Assembly: GCA_936440205.1 (NCBI GenBank)
Contig: OW387133.1
Coordinates: 70,122,374-70,186,373, forward strand
Direction of reading: 5' to 3'
Length of the DNA stretch: 64,000 nucleotides
Source: Lepidonotus clava
Lineage: Eukaryota > Annelida > Polychaeta > Phyllodocida > Polynoidae
Positions 12,300 to 63,703 of this stretch are shown here, in pieces. Made by a program: the position numbers and the translations under genes. The notes beneath the pieces were generated by a model. It had not been told where the DNA came from. It saw only the letters and a program-made list of their open reading frames with translations, and searched no databases. Position 1 is the stretch's first letter; each line of letters opens with the position of its first letter.

Positions 12300-15200
12300 A
12301 CGTAAACATAGGCTATACCTTAATAGCATATTGGACACTAATTACAAATTGGTAATAATCAGACGGTGACTTGCATAATTCTATAGGCTACCTGCGCACC
12401 TCTCACCTGCCCTTCTATTCTGGTCCTGCCAGGTCCCTGAGCTGCAATCTCCACCACCACTGCTGTGTCCTGGCTGACCTTCCACCACCGGACCTTGTAC
12501 CACCCTGTGCCTACCACCACCAGGGTATTAAAGGGCTGCAGACCTCCGCTGCTCACCATTCCTCCGCACATCGCTGTCAGCTGCTCATCGGTCGACTACC
12601 CACCCACCACACCCTTTCTTTGAAAGACCTATGATCACGTCTACGCCGCTTATCCCAGTGGGAAGAACAATTATCTTTTAAAAGGAGTGAAACTTTTAAC
12701 ATATCAACTTTTAATTATGTATCATGTCTTTTATGCAACTTTTATTTGACCTTTGTCTTATGTGCAATAAATGTGCTCAAAACAATATGTCGTGTGTCCG
12801 TTAATGCACGTCATCACATAACATAATATAGGTTCCAGTGAATATCAACTAGGATGAGGGCAAGAAACGATTGAAATTTAAATGTTGTTGTAAGGTAACC
12901 CGTGTTTGTCAATTGACATAACCGATATAAAGTCCACAACTAGATCCAGTCTTATGACTCTTAAATGGTTGAGGTGAATGGAATTAGTTCTCCTTTAGAT
13001 ATTTAGCTGCGTAATAATATATTTTCATTACTAAAATACAGACTATAAAAATCAATGACAATACAATGTCAATTTTGTTTACCATCAATACCCCAAAACA
13101 TTATAATTATTCGGAAAATGGGGTGGCAATGAAAGCTGAATATTTCATGCATGTCCATCAGCAGTTGTTTAGGGCCGAGATTACCCCAGTTTTCATCGCT
13201 GTTTGGACAATTCGTCTCAGCCCAGCAGGGAAGCTTCGTGTCGTGAGTGGCCTGACAGCCTCGCCATTAGCACAAGGGCTAGTTAGGGATTAGGGCCCTA
13301 CCTGTGTGCGGGAGGGGTGTGGGTGTGGGTGGTGGTACCTGGATCACCCCCCCCCCCCCCCCACCTCTGCTCCACCCCTCTCAGCCACCACTACCACCAC
13401 TGACAGTCCCACCTGGCTGATATCAACCAGCCGCGATCCGGGCTCGTCAGCCCCTCCACCGGACATCCGGTCATCACGTTGCCATGACAACAGGTCCCCC
13501 CTCCAGGGATGAGCCTGACGTTCTATAGGCGTGCCTCCTGCGGGTGTGCGTGAGAAAATCTCCCTCCTTCTTGTCGGGGATGGAATTTCTCCAGGTAAGA
13601 TTGTGGAGGCTAGGGTTTGGATTAGATGGGAGTGTGGGGAAGGTATGCCATTAAGGGTAATAAGGGCGATACTATGACATTGGCAGAAGCGCCGATGTTT
13701 CGTTCCAAGCTAAGGCCTACATGTCAAATGTGATGACCTTTTCGCCGCATCTAAATATAACTTGATCTGGGGGTTGCAAAGGAAATGGCCACCTGCTGAT
13801 CACATTAAGGCTTTGGTATATTCACACCGGAATGAAATTGAATAGGACAAATGAGGAGTGTGCATGCATGCACGTATTTCCTCCATCATGTCAACAAGAC
13901 ATATAGCACCATACGAGTTAACTGACGGTTAATGCAGTCAGACCTATGTACAAATCCCTAGAATTAAGCAACAATGAAAAATTAACAGCCTATTGATGTT
14001 CATCCATGTTTATATAATACCATTGCCCTACAACACATGACATTTGTATATTTTACGCTAGCATGCTAAAATGAATACATTCTGTAGGGAAAAAAGAGAG
14101 AAATCAATAGAGATTCGGGTTAAATTTTGTTACCTAATGAGAATGTTTTGAATCTACTTGAAAGTATAGTTTGGGTATTACTTTTACAAAAACGAAAAAT
14201 GTGACAAATGTTAATTCAAATTGTCATTCATCTCTCAATCGGATTCATGGCGCTCCTCCCATGATAGAATGGAGGTCATGTAAACTACACTGGAGGACAT
14301 ACATGTATGGGACTGCTAACTCGGGAATGGCCCTGAGCTTCATAGGCCTACACCCCCAGGGGAGCTACCTGTTCTAAAGTACAGCGTCCCTTTGAGGGGT
14401 ACCAGCTCCAGGGCCGTCTAAGATGCACCTCATCAGCCGTCCGCATGTTGCGGCTGAACCGTGACATGACAGCGTCAGAACGAGGGACGACGACACAGAC
14501 AGACGTCCTCTCTCTAGACAAGCATCAAAGATTGTGACGTCACCACCCAGGGGGCCTCTTCTAACCAAGGGTTCAATGCTGAGGTCGGCCCTCCCGTTGG
14601 AAGTTAGTCCTGACTTTGATGAGATGGCTCTTGGATGTAGTGGATCTACGGGAGCTCTTGAAAGCTCTTGGATGGGAGATCCAATACCTACGTCCCAATA
14701 CGCGACGGTGTAGCACGCTCTCAGTCCCTGTAGTAATTCTATCCCCCGGCAGCGCAGATAAATCATACCGGGGAAAGTTTTGGTCACAGCCAAGAATTTC
14801 ACCTATTTTTTGCCCATTCCCAAGACGGAGGCCGACGGCCTATTTAAGGAAAAGAGGCGCCGCCATAATCTGTCCGTGTAATCAGTAATGTTGGTGTAGT
14901 TTATATTTTGCGAAGACTGAAGATCGGTATCGATCCCCTCTTACTTTCAATTTCTCCCCTGTGGAGTGATGGTTTAAATTGCGCCTTTCCCGCCGCAATA
15001 CCCGGAGCCTATTTGGCGGCTGGGCTTGGGGAGCGATCTGCCTTAAAAGCGGAAGTCTGTCACGGCCAGATAATATCCCCTGCAATGGTTGGCAGCTTAA
15101 TTCTCACCCAGTGCATTGAGCCTAATCTCAACTCACTTTGAACACGAACCGCAGTCTCTAGGTGCGTCCGTGCTTAGCAAGGGGTCCTAATCGTATCCCC

Positions 15201-16224
15201 CTTGGATGAGATTTCTAGGGAATATTTGACTATGGCACAGAGGCATTATAGGCTGAATTGAGGAAATTCATAATCAATATTGAGATCTTTATTTAGATTG
15301 CATTATCTTCACCGAAAATGGATAGGCACATAGCAACAGGAGCTCATTGTCACCATTATTAATTATAAGAGACGTGAATCTTAAGAAATAAAGAATTGTG
15401 TTACGATGAAGTGTGAAGAGAACTTGAGTAAGTGGGTAAGGGTTTTATAAAACAGATAATATTTTATTATAATTCCCTTTGATCTAGCGCAGAAGATACT
15501 ACTCAGTTTCTTTTGAGAGTTAGTCATTTCTTCTGTGACCTAAGGTTCATGCAATAGGCCTACCTGAAATATCTATAGGACATGAAGTCGTCAGTAATAA
15601 ATTGATGGCTGGTATGAATAAAATGAATAGTTTTTATCCTCGTTAGTAATTTCCCCCCTCACATAATGTCAAGTTCTTTTTGTTACTTAGAGCTATACAT
15701 TATAATTCTATATTCAACCTTTAGGAGTATGTCTGCTGAAAAGCGCTGTGGCGTGACTGGCTTTGGCAACTATATCTATAGCCGTAAACGACATGTTTAA
15801 CTAATAAAAATCCAATTGGAAACCTACATACTAATGTATCAAATGAATGCATCCTGTATGCGTATCTAGGCCAACATACCAAAATCTATGCCAGCAACGA
15901 TGTATGAAATCCGTAAGTAGTATGTAGAAATGACGCTGATAGTTTTGGCTTCAGAGACATTCATGGACTTCAAATTGTCTTCAATACATGCAGTCATCCT
16001 CAATTTGGTTTGGGTAAAGGCTGTTTTCCACTATAGTCGTATTTACTTAGGATTCTATAAATCTTTATTTGCAATGTAGGTTGCAATTGGAATACTGTTG
16101 ACATGCTATACATAGTTGGAAAGGGTTTTCTTTTTCAAATGATTGTAGAATGGATGTTCATTTGAATTAATTCTTTCACCCGTGTTCCACATCCAGTGTA
16201 TCTATCTTATATTTACATGCAAAT
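12300..16224. other. Intergenic, GC-rich islands, no gene recognised
   Basis: GC-richer islands lie at 12.39-12.64 (CCACC-rich), 13.2-13.6 and 14.38-15.1 kb. They contain a 16-nt C run (13347-13362), an X-box (13478-13491) and a perfect CRE palindrome TGACGTCA (14535-14542). The longest frames lack family resemblance. The remainder is AT-rich and featureless. Confidence 0.5.
13478..13491. promoter_or_regulatory. RFX-type X-box (GTTGCCATGACAAC)
   Basis: Half-sites GTTGCC and GACAAC around AT fit the RFX consensus GTNRCC-N-RGYAAC closely. It is within a GC-rich island. Confidence 0.5.
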
Positions 16225-16229
16225 ATATG

Positions 16230-16379
16230 CAGGGGCGGATCCAGGAAGTTTAGAAAGGGGGGGGGCACATATCAAAAAGGGTCCCGGACACCCCTCCAAT
16301 GTCTTGAGTTTTACATTAATAAAAATCGAAATTTCGTCCAAAAAAGCACACCCCATAGGCCCCTCTAAATCCGTCCCTG
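16230..16379. mobile_element. 150-bp MITE with CAGGG...CCCTG ends
   Basis: The left terminus CAGGGGCGGATCCAGGA and the right terminus, reverse complemented, CAGGGACGGATTTAGAG form imperfect terminal inverted repeats. The 5-bp word ATATG directly abuts both ends (16225-16229 and 16380-16384), a candidate target-site duplication. An internal G run lies next to the left arm. It is too short to code. CAGGGGCGGAT ends recur in many invertebrate MITEs; the superfamily is not assigned. Confidence 0.7.
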
Positions 16380-16384
16380 ATATG

Positions 16385-19300
16385 CAAACAACAAAGATCA
16401 CTTAACGACCAGGCAGTGAGTGTTCTTTTGAACTTTCCTCTCATAAATCATATTACTCATTTGTCGAGGCCAAATGGGCCCCCCAAAAGAATCACACGAA
16501 TCATAATCATTTGCAGATCCAAATATGGAAAAATAACTTCTCCTAAAACTGATGAGGGAACTTAAAATGGATATAAGGCACATAGAGGTGATATGATACT
16601 ACCGTCATTTTTCTTTAAAGATTTTCAGATGAGACAACCCAAAATTGCACTTAAGGCGAGCTACAGACAAAATCTGCGACTATACCATGAGATGAAAAGG
16701 TAAAACACTTTGCATCATAGATGACTCCATGTTTAACCTTCATTATGCTACCTCTGGATTAAGTCATAGTCATAAGCTTATACATAATTATGAGCCATAT
16801 GGGCTAGCACACTGTTAAAATGTAGAACAACGTAAAACTCTAAAATAGTATTATGGATGTTTTTAGGCGATTAGGAGTACTAAGGTCTACATTATCGTTC
16901 AAAAATAGAACCATAGGGATACTCTAGTAAGTCCTCTATTGAAAGATGAAAGGCCATGACTTACAGAGGTTAAAACATCCCATAGAACGGTAATCTTCAT
17001 AAAAGGGATCATAATGTCAGTCAGCGAAGCTCACACATCCAGATAAGTAGGATTTTGAAAAGGTGCATATTTTTATCTGAGTTGCACAAGCTCTTTCAGT
17101 TGAACTTTCTGTCTCCACTAATGCATGGAAGTGCTAGTTTTCCGGGCACTGAAGTTATACAAGAGCAACAAAGGCATCATGAATATTTCAGTAAAGAAGG
17201 GGGGAGTGGCCGATGTCACCTGTCCTTTTTCTCTGTACAAGAGGAGGCCAGTCTATACAGTTGCACTTGTTATAAGAAAGATCTTGCAGCCAGCTTCGAG
17301 GAACAGTGCCTTTACCGTATCTGATGTTAAGTTTTCCTTATAGGAGAAGGGTTTGTTCTAAATGAACAAACACCAAAAGGCAAAATAGCTAGGTTATTAA
17401 ACAGACGGTTTGATTCTGACAACTTTGTAAAATAGAATTTATGTATGAATCTACAGTACGTAGATTATGTTTGGCATCTCTAGGATATGAACTATATTCC
17501 CTATCAACGGGAAGAAGGGACTGTATTTTACACAATTACAACAGAAAGAAAATTCCTTGAACATGTGTACCCGTATAGTTATTATCGGCGTGTGGCCACT
17601 AATTCTACAAAAGTTTTTACTTTAGTAAAACAAAACTGATGATCCTAATTCAGACATTGCCATTACCAAACGAGATATCCTTTGAGAAAATATGTGCATA
17701 GCTGAAGTATCAATACGATATTGGTAAGAAAAGTCGGTGCAAGGCCACTCGTTCTGTGATCTATGATGACGTTATTGGCAAAGGTAGAATTCATAAGGTA
17801 AAACATACAAATCAAATCAGGATGGAGGCGAAAGGGAACGATGTGTGGTTGGTTTTTGTGCGGAGAGGTGCGATTCAGGAGCCAGGTGGGAACACCTATT
17901 GATCTTAATGGGAATTTTACCTGTGTTCTGCGTCAAGGGATGGGACCCTCTTCTAGCTTGTTGACAGGTGGCAACTTGTCATCACTTAGAGCGAAAAAGT
18001 CTCCAGTCAAAGTGTTTCATAAAACATGTCTGCAGTGTTGCACGTCCGAAAGATCACCCAAAAGGACTTAATCAGCAAAAACTTTCCGCTTTTTTACCCT
18101 CTCAGATGTAAAACCTTACGTTTTATTGTGAACATCTAATGCACCGAGATGTCATACCAAAAGGCGGATGGACGCCTCCGAGCAAATGAAGCCGAATAGT
18201 GCGTTAATAGAAAAACATCTTCCCATCGAGGTTGTAGACACTACTTACCGCGGAGTGGATATCACTCAGCATTCGACATAAAACTAATACAAATCAAAAT
18301 GAAATTTAACGCTGCCTTTGGTCGTGATTTGAAAATGTTCGCTAAGATGCCTCTAGAACGTGTTAGTACGTGTGTCTACGTTGGGTGGGTTGGCTGGCTG
18401 GGGGGCTGAGGCGGTGTATATTACACACTCAGGTGTAAGGCTATTAGTTCCACGAGGCGCTACAACGTGTTGGATCTTGGCGATCAAAGAAGAGCTATAG
18501 CATTACATAGGGGCACGCCCAAACCTGCAGGACTGATAGTAACGGCACGTTGATGTACACATAGGAGCAATAAAAAAACGTCAAGGGTTTGTCATTACAG
18601 AAACGTTTATTTACTAAGTATATACAATAACCAAGTCATGACGTAAATGTGTCCACATCACTAGATAAAGACCCAATTAGTTTCTGAAACAATGACTAAT
18701 TATCTTTCACAAGCTGTAGCCTTCAGTGCAACCAATAAATGTCTTTAACATATATAAATAAATCAATTCCGGTATGTAACGACCACATTCAATGTCAAAC
18801 AGTCTATCAATAGTAATCACAGGAAAGGATATTACGGTCGGAACGTTACCAAAGAGAAATAACTCTAGGTAGGCCTTTACAAAATAACCCTAACGCAAAA
18901 TTGCTATTTAGAACAATTTGGGACACGCTAGAATAACATTCTAGCAGCATTTCTAGCATCATAAATAGCATGCTGTTCTAGTCATAATTCGGGACATCAT
19001 CTATATTTAAGAATGGATCCATTGTATATGCACTGTTAATTCTTACGTTCTAAACAGCAAAGTTAGATAATATACGACGGTGAAATATATTCACATGATC
19101 AGTCGACACAAAATTATACAGACAATAATCAAGCAACACAAAATCATACATCAACTCTCAAAATTATTCATATATGTATGCTGTTTGATTACATGGTATA
19201 TATCAATTATGGTGTACTAGTATGTCCATCCTGTTTCATTTTTACTTATTCGTATATAAGGAGTGTATTCAGGTGTATTTTCGAATCAAATCATGGTGCA

Positions 19301-22300
19301 TGTAATTATTTTTCTTTTCAATGCCTAATTAAGTATCGTTAACTCGCCTGATCATAAAGGGCCATTTGCCAGAAAAAAACGCATTATTTTAATTAAAGAA
19401 AGTGCAGTACATTGATAAGAACCTAAATTGGCGAATGCCGTGCGATGCAAAGAATGTATTGAAGCAATAACATAGGTTTTGATGAACCACATTTACCTAT
19501 ACATAGTGGAATCTGCAAGACGTAGATCCATTTTACCATCTATAATATGTACACAATTCTAAGTAATACCATTATGGCCAATAATCCGCCGAAAGAAAAG
19601 ACTCGGAATTTTTCACCTGAAAATCACACCGTCCTATGAAAAGTGAGGTGCTGAGTGACTTAATGATAAACTGCCAATGTACGGCATACAACAGATCTTA
19701 TTACGTGATACATCGCCAAAAGGTTAACAGGTAACATGAAAGGAATAATATGAAGATATGAAGCTTTCTACTGTGAAAAGGTAATATTTACAACGAATTT
19801 ATTCAATCAACTTGTAGAATATAATTATTGCACCGCCCGCTCTCTAACTGTCTTATTGACAGAACCAAAACAGAAAGTAACTTGAAAGCATTTGATAGAA
19901 ATAATGCATTTCCACTGCGCAATGTTGCAGAGGATAGAGCGAAATAGTAATTTCCTTTATGCAAATGAAACCATACACAACTGACGAAACTAAAGAGTCC
20001 GGGTGCGTACTCCGAATGTTTAGATTCTAAATAAACGATATATTTAACGATAATTATAGGAAAACAAAGTCGAACTTACTGCTACAATGTGAAGCCAGAC
20101 TAATTCTGAGCCAACTTGAGTATAAACTTCTTTTCTTTTTTTCGATTTCTACTGAACATCAGTATGCATCTCCTTTGTTTTCAGGAACACAGGATCACAA
20201 CTCATTAATGACAATCCATTAACATAGCAAATATTCTCAAAATAAGACAAATAATTCCGTCGGTAGGAATAATAATGGCACTGATTTAAAGTTCCAGTGA
20301 CTGACCTTAAACAATGTTATTAGGAGTTCGTCCGAAATCAAACCGATTGGTTTTGAATCGCATCTTCTATAAATCAATACGTGGATCAAAAGACTTCGGG
20401 GACGGTCGGGTTAGAACCCGCGTTCTGGATACCTTGGGATGAGTAGACAAGACGGACATGCCTCAGGAGATAGAATGGCAGTGAGTGGCAAATCTACTAA
20501 CTCCTTTGAGATTTAGGCAACTCTGACCACTTGGGTTTGAAACACAACTGGACTTTGTTGGCCGGTATTATCCTCCAACACCCAACACTAAAACCTCCCC
20601 TTTCCATTTAAAGTTATATAAACGATGCGTTCTGTATAAATTTCCCTGCTTAATACAAAACATGTTACTTTAGTTGTTAGATATCATAAATGGATGCGAT
20701 AAACGTTGCATTTATGATTTCATAATTGATTCATTAATAATACGCCTTTTTACCTTCAGAACACTGTGACCAACATGTTGTTACGTCAATTACAACCGCT
20801 TCGTGCAAAACGAACTCTTTCCATTTTAAACCTACCATAGTGTACATACTCTAATGTTGTTTTATAACTGTAGTGATTACACCACGCACAATATTTTCAT
20901 ATCCACTATGTTGTTAAACCATCACATGACTAACACCTATTTTAACAACGTTTTAAAAACATTCACAGCACAGGTGGGAAACATTATTTAGTATTCCAAT
21001 GTGCCAATCCATCTGGAACTATTACAGTTATCTAGGTACCCCTGGCAGGACGTGGAGGGTTCCTTTTTCCTCCCGTGCCATGGCGAGGCGCGGGTGCCTT
21101 TAGTGCTGCATGGCCTGTGGGCCGTAGAGTACACAAAGGAGTAGTGGAACCAACACCCCACCACTGCCCTAATTAAACGCAAACACGCACAACCACACGC
21201 CAACTACCCAAGCTCCAACCCATTGCCGCTCCCGCCCCGCCCAAACACCACTCCTTCTTTCCTTTCCTGGCAAACCAACAAAACACCATCGTCCTAGGAC
21301 CACTGTTCACTTCATACACTGGAGAGGTGCGCTTTCTTCTTTCCCAACTAGCCAGTGACCACAGTTATAGATCTAGGGAGGAGCCAGGGTTGGTATTATT
21401 AGACGGAGCCCGTACACCTTGTCCACCTGTTACCCTGCTACGTTTTAGGGACTCCCTTATCAAATGGCTTTGGGACGTTTGTAATCCACGCCCGGCTGCT
21501 AGGCTGCTAGGCTCTAAATGTATAAATGTAAATATATACAATGTTACAAGCCGTGCAATATGAGCCTCCCAACAGTGAATACCCCTACTACTCGGTAGAG
21601 CTAAGGATGTCTCTATTATAAGAATAATTAGGTTCTGCCAGATTGCAGAATACATGGCTGTCAATAAATAGCCCTGTGGAGGGAAACTACAATGGACCCG
21701 CTGTTCTCGTGATTCACAACGCAAATAATTTCTTATTTCTTTTTGGAAACCGGTGCATCTTATCACAACAGATCTCAGATCTAAGGAATCAAAAACCTTA
21801 AATTTAATTTTGATAGTTCAAAGATTATTCACAACCTCTGCGAGAAATATTAGATTGAAAAAGAAATGCGGCAGCATATAGCCCCTAATGTCAAATATAA
21901 CCACTAGAAATAGTGAGCATCATAAAATAGATCTCAAAAATAATAAATTGAGATGGAATTAGGGGGAAAATTACGAGTTCAAATGGCTCGGAATAAATCT
22001 TCAAACTTTAAACACAAAGGGAAAACACACCATAATGAAAGCCATGAGATGTAGGAAGCTAAACCATGCGCATTGACAATGGTAAGCCGCACATTAAGCC
22101 AAGTTTGCAGACACGGTTTTATGCTTATTCTTCTATAAAGCCAATCATTGTTTCGCTAATCTCTAAATGTCTATATGGGCATCCGTATTGTTTGTACCAT
22201 ATGCGATTACTTTATGGACCCATAATAATATACTTTTTTTTTCAAATACAATAAAGATATACAGTATCTGTGAAGAGGACGCGCACTGCATTACCAGTGC

Positions 22301-22725
22301 TAAGATTACATGGGTGACATAATTTCTTTGTAATTTCGGTTCGGGAAACATGCATTCATGCAGGAAATAGATGAAGTGGTGCTAACCTTCGTGTAACGTA
22401 TGAGAAAGGACATGCACAAAGCCTTTTAAATTTGGGAGTTATTTGGGCCATTGATATGAATTTCATTTCCGTAACCTGATATGACACTTCCCTTAGTACG
22501 CCCTGACAACAAGAGAAGCCTATGTACCAATATGTGGATAATACATCTATATAAATCCACGACAAAAACACATCAACGGCAACCTGATTAATGCTGTACC
22601 TAACTAAAGGAAACAGTGACTTGGAGAGTTATAACAGGAGAGTTACACTGGAGATGAACACGAATGCAAGTCAACCGCAAGCATATATCATGTATATATA
22701 TAACGCAGTGGAAACAGTTGAATAC
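16385..22725. other. Intergenic, nothing recognised
   Basis: Mostly AT-rich unique-looking sequence. A GC-richer patch at about 21.0-21.5 kb contains no credible exon. No RNA gene was recognised. Confidence 0.45.
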
Positions 22726-22745
22726 GGGGGGGGGGGGGGGGGGGG
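22726..22745. repeat. 20-nt G homopolymer
   Basis: An uninterrupted run of 20 G on the plus strand (C on the GRIPAP1 sense strand), about 600 bp beyond the GRIPAP1 stop codon. It is one of several such runs in the window. Confidence 0.95.
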
Positions 22746-23346
22746 AGTACGAAATCTATATGCTATATAAAATGGCCTGAATATATGAGGCCAGAATGTA
22801 CGCATGGCATTTAAAATCGGACTGGCACAACACTGAATCATATACGTGTGTATAACGCTGGCCCTCTGTTTTCTGGAATGCTAAGTAAAATGGTGGATCC
22901 TGTTTACAAATAGTGGAATAAATACAACTACATTTAAACACTTAAACTAGTCACTCGACTAAAGGGCATAGCCTATATATTAGCAACAAGTTGTGGTGGT
23001 CTGAAGTATTGCACCACAGCACAGTGAGTTTCTTGTATTATGGAAACATCAGACCTATGCTTGCAGGCCGAATATGGACCACATTCTCCTTTTCTTGAAA
23101 GAAAAAGGAAACAGCCATGCTGAAACGACCAATAGTTTTTGGTTTGAATAATGTTATGACATGCTATTCCTACTATGATTTACAAACCTTTTGATCCGAC
23201 AACGATAACTTGAGATCTTTCTTGATTATACATACTTTTTTTTTTTTCATAATTTTTCCTCATTTTGTTAGACTATTGAGTAGAAGTGTAAGACGACACA
23301 TCCCTGTTCCGGGCTCTGGTTGTCCGTGCCGGCCGCCAGAGGGCGA
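22746..23346 (-). other. Presumed GRIPAP1 3' UTR and downstream flank
   Basis: Directly follows the stop codon on the minus strand. No canonical polyadenylation hexamer was seen on that strand here, so the UTR end is unknown. An A-tract on the minus strand (plus-strand T run at about 23236-23247) is the only low-complexity feature. Confidence 0.4.

Positions 23347-23347
<1 letters not shown>
23333..23347 (+). promoter_or_regulatory. CTCF-like core overlapping the GRIPAP1 stop codon
   Basis: CCGCCAGAGGGCGAC closely matches the CTCF core CCRCNAGRGGGCGC. Its last base is the last base of the GRIPAP1 stop codon on the opposite strand. Confidence 0.4.
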
Positions 23348-61059
<37,712 letters not shown>

Positions 61060-61941
61060 CTGCAAAGATAAGACACAATGCCAAGAGATTATATATCATA
61101 CAGTTCTGCTTGCACAGTCCATAATTGCTTAAGAGTCATAAGTAGGAGAGACCCCGTAGGAGATAGTGGGGCACCTTCAGCCACTTTTCAGACTTTAATT
61201 ACACAGGGATGTAAGTTGGAGACAGTGAAAAAATTGGAGATACCATCAAGAAAATCTAAATGTATCTTTAAATGATTTGAAATTTGTTCTAAACATCACA
61301 TTTTTTGGAACTTATTTTTAGGGGTGCTGGAGAGAAAATACCGGAAATCCGACAAAAATCGGAAAACTTGCATCCCTGGAACTTACATTTTCCTACAACC
61401 AACATATATAGTTTCATTCATTACTGAAATGATTTTCATATTTTTGAAAAAAAAAAGAAAAGAGAAAAAAAGAGAAAAAAAAAGGCTCGAAGTGGCCTGG
61501 GCATGGGGTACCTTGTTCTACCCGAGTGGGTACATCGAGCCATTGAACAAGAAAACAGAATTTCAGGTAGAATCTGCACTGATGTTTTGTAGATGATGTG
61601 CGCTTAAGCGAACATTTTTCCTTTATTGTGTTCGTAGAAATTGCTCAGAGTAGCTTTCTAGTATGCCTTAGTACTATTTGATTACAGGACTCAATTTCAT
61701 AGAATTGTAGAAACCATCCTTTGGGTTTAGTAGCCAAAAGCTAAGGAGAACAGGCTGATAAAATCAACACATCTTTAGAATGCAATTTGGCTTTGTTTCA
61801 TATCGATAGTATGGACAACATGGATAAAACAACAATCAAATTTATCTTAATGCAGCTTTGTTTATTTAATATTGTATTTTTCTTCCTATTACTAGGGCAT
61901 TTCTGCTATGCCATAGTGGTGCAAAGTTAATACTTTGGCCA

Positions 61942-62164
61942 GGGTCCATATCTTCGTAACTAATTTGGCTGATCAGGGAAAATTTGATCAGGGTCCCATG
62001 ATCAGTGACTTTGCCTTTTACCAAAATTTATTGTGTTATTGCAAAATAGTGTCATAGAGGAATTATCATTTGTAAAATTTGATTATGATAGACGGAATTT
62101 CTTATCATGGGACCCTGATAAAATTTTCCCTGATCAGCCAAATTAGTTACGAAGATATGGGCCC
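61942..62164. mobile_element. Hairpin MITE with 61-bp arms
   Basis: Arms 61942-62002 and 62104-62164 are inverted repeats identical at 59 of 61 positions (outer words GGGTCCATATC and GGGCCCATATC; inner CCCATGAT) around a 101-bp loop. There is no coding capacity. The high arm identity suggests a fairly recent copy or maintained pairing. No clear target-site duplication was seen. If the upstream region is GRIPAP1 intron, the nascent transcript would fold into a long hairpin. Confidence 0.85.
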
Positions 62165-62198
62165 AGAAACACCCCATGCTCATGGTGCCTCACAGTGG

Positions 62199-62282
62199 TT
62201 CTAGGTCCTTTGCCCCCTGGACCTTTGCCCTCCCCCCCCCCCCCCCCCCGGACCTTTGTCCCCTGGACTTTTGCCCCTAGGC
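62199..62282. repeat. Tandem array of CTTTTGCCCCC-type units (first block)
   Basis: About five units of GGACCTTTGCCCCCT / GGACTTTTGCCCC in forward orientation, interrupted by a 19-nt C run (62232-62250). It belongs to the same unit family as 62831-62952 and 63571-63703. Confidence 0.8.
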
Positions 62283-62830
62283 TGGCATCCGACCGGGATT
62301 CCGCAAGGCTACATCTACCGGCCGGTAGGGGGTTCGCGGTCAGGGTCGGCGTAACCAAGGTTATGCCGGTCCGCCATTGATTTTTCGTAACTTTTTAGGG
62401 TTTGTTTACATTGGGTGTTCACATATTCAGAAGAACCCTACAGGCTATTCCCTTTACGAGGTTATACAATATGATATAACTAAGAAATGAACCAAAAAAT
62501 TAGAATTTTATTTCACCTAGATTCAATATAAAGACAACTCAAAGTTGAGAATTGGATTTCGCCTGAAAACAGGGCCCTGTCACCAATGTGACAACGCCAG
62601 GGAAAATAGTTCCAAACTTAGGGTACTGCAAACACTTTCAACTGCAATAGATGTGCAACAAAAACATATTGATTGCCTGAAATAACTTATTTGTGATCTG
62701 TTGATCGAATACTAGATCATTTATTGACAAAAAAAAAGTTGGCCCAAGGATTGAGCCAAACCGCCATATCTTTCAAGTACTTCCGGTTGCACCCAATACT
62801 AGGCCTGTGTTCTCCGACCTGGCCTGCGCG

Positions 62831-63703
62831 CTAGGCTATTTTGCCCCCTGGCCATTTGCCCCCCAGGTCTTTGGCCCCCCAGAATTTTGCCCCCGAGGAC
62901 TTTTGCCCCCTAGGACCTTTGCCCCCTTGGACTTTTGCCCCCCCCCCCCCCCAATACTTTAATATAATTCTCATTACAGGGGCCCTCGACATTTAAGAGA
63001 CATCCATATCGCCTAGTTGAACTCAAGAAACACCCATGTTGCCATGTTTAATTTAAGAAAATCCATTATCACATGTACTGAACCCTAAAACAGCCTGTGT
63101 CACCATGTAAAATCTAAGGGTTTGGGGGTAATATTACATTGGTCCCAACCAATGTACCAAAGGAGGTGAGACGGGAGGGCCAGGAATGGGGAGGGGCATC
63201 AGTATGGTATCATTAGGAGGGGCAGGAAGGTGCCTTGAGAGGCACAGGAGAGGGCCGGGAGATGCAGCAGGGGGAGACGGAGGGAGAAGCCTTGTAAACA
63301 AGGATGCTACCAGGTGTAAGTTTTTTTTTTATGTGGGGAACATTGGTCTTGAATATTGTATTTGATGAATATGAGAATAAATCAATAAAAAAGTGATTGT
63401 TTATAAAGCAATTTAGATCTATAAAATCTTAACAAATATTCCAAGTTTCTCAAGATACACACAAAAATAATTATTAATCCGTACTTCCTAAATACATAAA
63501 CATGACAATAAATATTGATATATTAAGTGAAGAAAGTTATCAAGGTTAAATAATCAAATAATTTGATTTATAGGGGGCAAAAGTTCAGGGGGCAAAAGTC
63601 CTTGGGGGCAAAGGTTCGGAGGGCAAAAGCCCGGGGAGGCAAAAGACCTGGGGGGCTAGAGTCCAGGGGGCAAAAGTCCTGGGGGTCAAAAGTCCTGTCA
63701 CCC
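62831..63703. mobile_element. Second foldback array, GGACTTTTGCCCCC units
   Basis: A forward array at 62831-62952 (about seven units, ending in a 15-nt C run) and an inverted array at 63571-63703 (about eight units GGGGGCAAAAGTCC) enclose a loop of about 620 bp. The right terminus reads GTCCTGTCACCC (63692-63703), the exact reverse complement of GGGTGACAGGAC at the left end of the other foldback (1877-1888). The block at 62199-62282 may be an outer part of the same element. Frames crossing the arrays are repeat translations. Confidence 0.6.

Noticed and set aside
14374-14802. 142-residue minus-strand reading frame
   Set aside because: It has no recognisable domain and an irregular composition. 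The region looks like a GC-rich non-coding island with a CRE palindrome.
20404-20430. tRNA B-box-like word GGTTCTAACCC on the minus strand
   Set aside because: The purine normally found after GTTC is absent, the T-stem does not pair and no A-box or acceptor stem was found. A decayed tRNA-derived SINE cannot be excluded.
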